Of a DNA stretch of 7,538 bases, positions 5,764 to 7,538 are shown one piece after another. Location of the stretch: assembly GCA_919902625.1 (NCBI GenBank), contig CAKKRO010000153.1:1-7538 (forward strand). The letters run 5' to 3'. The DNA is from Nitrosomonadaceae bacterium (GTDB taxonomy: Bacteria > Pseudomonadota > Gammaproteobacteria > Burkholderiales > Nitrosomonadaceae). How positions within the stretch are numbered: position 1 is the first letter of the stretch; the number at the start of each line of letters is the position of its first letter. The translations under genes were made by a program, and so were the position numbers. Below the pieces are notes generated by a model. The model saw only the letters and a program-made list of their open reading frames with translations. It ran no database searches and was not told the DNA's origin.

Positions 5764-7152
5764 TCAAACCTGAGGCTCTGGTTTTTCGCCAGTATCTTGA
5801 GCTTGTGTTGCTGCTGCAGCTTTGCTTTCCAAAGCCATGATACGAGACTCCAGTCTTGCTACCAACGCCTTTGTTTCAGGCGATTCTACCGGAGTTTGCG
5901 GTTTGGCGGCAGCAGTGGTATGGCTTTCCAAAACTTCCACGCGAGTTTGTAATTGCTCGGGCAGTTTTTCTGTTTCAGGTCCTGCCAAGTGCGTGAATTC
6001 CACACTGTCTTCATAAGGTTCGCGAGTGGTGCCGGTTGCCTTGATGATGGCGCCCGCAATCAGACCGCCTACGATGGCTATGACCAGTGTGATGACTATG
6101 CCATTGAATTGAGCGATTGCGACACCGGGAACAACCAGGAAAGCACTGAAACCGCCTAATAATCCAGGCATTCCGTGCAGGTTATGCACGCCGCAGGTAT
6201 CCACGATTTTAAATTTTGATTCTAACAGGGGTTGCAGGAAGACATAGCCCAGGACAGAAATTGTGCCAGCCAGCAAGCCGATACCAAATGCGCCGGCAGG
6301 AGATACGACATCACAAACAGAGCCGATGGCTACGCCACCCGCCAATGCAGCATTCGCCATATCAACCATGGACGTTTTTCCATGGTGTAACTTGGAGCTG
6401 AGAAAATAGGTGGCAATGGTGGCGCCCGATAGTGCGAGTAATGTATTGACAACAGTTTGCGGCATATTTTCCAATGGCACCAATGCAGTGGCAAAACTTG
6501 GCCAGAAAAGCCAGAGTACCATTGAACCCAGCATGGCAAAGCGATCCGAGGTATGATCCGATTCAATCGGTTTGCTGCGTTGATAAGCAGTGGTCAGAAC
6601 AATCGACATGCTTAATCCAAAATAGGCGCCAAATGCATGGATAACGAGCGAGCCCGCCGTATCCTGGAATCCGGTGGTATAGCCTAGTGCATCATCAAGC
6701 ACGATCCATTCATTCAGCAGATAGAGCGGCACCACCAGAAGCGCCAGTAATGCATATTGGAAAACACGTAGACGGCCCAGCACTGCACCCATAGCGATTA
6801 ACGCGGTTGCGACGGATAGTTCGGCAAATAACAATGAATCAAGCGTATGAGGTTCCAAATGGTGGCCAAAAATGCCGTTTGCACGTAACAGGATATACAG
6901 AGGAAGTCCGACCGCGACTACCAGATAGGTGCCGGTTACGGCACCAAACCCGTAGCGGCGGACAAATACCATGAGAAAACCGAAGCCGATCAGCAGCATG
7001 GCCAGGATATGGATGATGTAATTATATTGCGCGACTATCCGTGCCTCATTAACAACGGGTACTGCTTCACTACTGGCACCTACCCAACTGCTGAAACCCA
7101 GGAGAAACAAACCCACTGCCCCCAGCAGTGTCAAGCAAAAGCCTTTGTTCAT
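5764..7152 (-). CDS. Rh (Rhesus)-type ammonium/ammonia channel with C-terminal tail
   Basis: This is a multi-pass inner-membrane channel of the Amt/Mep/Rh superfamily, expected to move ammonia or ammonium, with carbon dioxide suggested for some Rh proteins. In the 462-residue product, residues 1-26 look like a cleavable signal peptide, and about eleven hydrophobic segments follow to near residue 371. The motifs are Rh-like: D164 with H172 in SLVIHAFGAYFGLS, FWPSF at 216-220, LALSGATIATYF at 239-250, MVDMANAALAGGVAIG at 262-277 and DTCGVHNLHGMPG at 318-330, where H323 is the likely second pore histidine. The D164-H172 spacing equals that of D177 and H185 in human RhCG. Classical AmtB motifs are not seen. 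Residues after about 375 form a hydrophilic tail with short coiled-coil-like segments. The ATG at 7152 has a strong ribosome site, AAGGAAG at 7159-7165 with six nt spacing. No glnK lies beside it in the window. A generic annotation would be ammonium transporter (amtB-like). Confidence 0.92.
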   Translation of the reverse strand: MNKGFCLTLLGAVGLFLLGFSSWVGASSEAVPVVNEARIVAQYNYIIHILAMLLIGFGFLMVFVRRYGFGAVTGTYLVVAVGLPLYILLRANGIFGHHLEPHTLDSLLFAELSVATALIAMGAVLGRLRVFQYALLALLVVPLYLLNEWIVLDDALGYTTGFQDTAGSLVIHAFGAYFGLSMSIVLTTAYQRSKPIESDHTSDRFAMLGSMVLWLFWPSFATALVPLENMPQTVVNTLLALSGATIATYFLSSKLHHGKTSMVDMANAALAGGVAIGSVCDVVSPAGAFGIGLLAGTISVLGYVFLQPLLESKFKIVDTCGVHNLHGMPGLLGGFSAFLVVPGVAIAQFNGIVITLVIAIVGGLIAGAIIKATGTTREPYEDSVEFTHLAGPETEKLPEQLQTRVEVLESHTTAAAKPQTPVESPETKALVARLESRIMALESKAAAATQAQDTGEKPEPQV

Positions 7153-7158
7153 ATGATT

Positions 7159-7165
7159 CTTCCTT
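7159..7165 (-). promoter_or_regulatory. Strong ribosome binding site of the Rh-type channel gene
   Basis: On the minus strand AAGGAAG precedes the ATG at 7152 with a six-base gap. It fixes the start and is clearly stronger than the weak sites before fur, bamE, apaH and the acyltransferase gene, which suggests efficient translation of the channel. Confidence 0.7.
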
Positions 7166-7510
7166 ATGTTAGTGATTGTCTGGAATATACCTGGGAGAGT
7201 GCCGGTTAATAGTGAATCAGTCAGAATTAAATGAATCGGATCAATTGGTCAATTGCTTCATTTCAAAGTGCAATCATCGTAATAAGCATGGTGTTTCTCT
7301 AATTACCTGCTATGAAGCGGCAAATTTTAAGCAAAATATTAACGCATGCATTAATCCGCGCTTTCTATCATGATGCTCTCAGAAAGTGTATTTAACCTGA
7401 ATGCAGCTTTCTCTCCCCAGCGGAGTTTGAACTCTAATTACCATAAAAACAATAGGGTTTATGCAAATAATTGATGATGGGATGAATAAAGTTCAGGTGA
7501 TTAAATAGCG
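7166..7510. other. Non-coding divergent region with short repeats and palindromes
   Basis: This stretch has no reading frame I can recognise. It must hold the upstream control region of the leftward Rh-type gene and perhaps a promoter for a rightward gene. Visible elements are two CAATTG copies 2 nt apart (7242-7247, 7250-7255), an 18-bp near-palindrome ATTAACGCATGCATTAAT with one mismatched pair (7338-7355), a direct repeat CTCTAATTACC (7297-7307 and 7432-7442), and the inverted repeat GAGTT-TG-AACTC (7423-7434). On the minus strand a TATATT hexamer sits about 35 nt before the AAGGAAG site, but I find no good -35 partner and no sigma-54 type GG-N10-GC pair that I trust. Confidence 0.5.
7338..7355. 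repeat. 18-bp near-perfect palindrome, possible operator
   Basis: ATTAACGCATGCATTAAT equals its own reverse complement except at one mirrored pair of positions (6 and 13). Its size fits the binding site of a dimeric regulator and it lies between two presumed divergent genes. No regulator can be assigned from the sequence. Confidence 0.3.
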
Positions 7511-7538
7511 ATGAATAAAGATTCAACCATGGGGAGTC
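7511..7538 (+). CDS. Possible first codons of a rightward gene cut by the window edge
   Basis: An ATG at 7511 opens a frame MNKDSTMGS that runs to the edge of the window. AGGTGA at 7495-7500 could serve as a ribosome site, although a 10-nt spacing is at the long end. Nine codons are too few to identify a product or to prove that it is coding. The only other hint is that the region upstream looks like a divergent intergenic region. Confidence 0.2.

Noticed and set aside
5743..6159. Several short plus-strand frames opposite the Rh channel tail
   Set aside because: They are cysteine- and serine-rich antisense products of the channel gene with no ribosome sites or recognised motifs.
7176..7373. 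A 65-codon plus-strand frame in the right intergenic region
   Set aside because: It overlaps the upstream region and ribosome site area of the Rh gene, has no clear ribosome site of its own, an unremarkable composition and no recognisable domain. I treat it as chance.

Overview
The window looks like an ordinary chromosomal housekeeping segment from a moderately AT-rich gammaproteobacterium. Two arrangements support this: fur lies divergent from the lipoprotein gene bamE, which is a common gammaproteobacterial layout, and the DapB, ApaH, MltB-type and PBP7-type proteins are close to their proteobacterial family norms. A relative of Legionella or Coxiella is possible, but nothing in the sequence proves it.

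Layout. Positions 6-2643 read leftward (minus strand) as fur (2203-2643), an MltB-type lytic transglycosylase (924-2198) and a PBP7-type D,D-endopeptidase (6-833). The transglycosylase ATG lies only 4 nt after the fur stop, so fur and this cell-wall gene are probably co-transcribed. Positions 2644-2720 form a compact divergent promoter region with a candidate fur promoter and a Fur-box-like site. Positions 2721-4853 read rightward as bamE, dapB and apaH, separated by 54 and 66 nt with no evident terminator. From the right, a PlsC-family acyltransferase (4804-5598, minus) converges on apaH, and the two coding ends overlap by 50 bp. A 165-nt gap (5599-5763) holds a strong hairpin. Then comes a Rh-type ammonium/ammonia channel gene (5764-7152, minus). 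The last 386 nt (7153-7538) contain no convincing complete gene. They hold the upstream region of the Rh gene, several short repeats and palindromes, and possibly the first codons of a rightward gene running off the window.

How the genes fit together. Most act on the cell envelope: two peptidoglycan hydrolases, DapB (which supplies meso-diaminopimelate for peptidoglycan as well as lysine), BamE (outer-membrane protein assembly) and a phospholipid-type acyltransferase. ApaH clears Ap4A-type nucleotides and Fur controls iron-responsive transcription. The least ordinary gene is the ammonium channel. Its motifs are those of the Rh (Rhesus) branch rather than classical bacterial AmtB, and it carries a hydrophilic C-terminal tail with a degenerate internal repeat. 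I see no CRISPR array, transposase, phage gene, tRNA or rRNA, and no evidence for a new multi-gene system.
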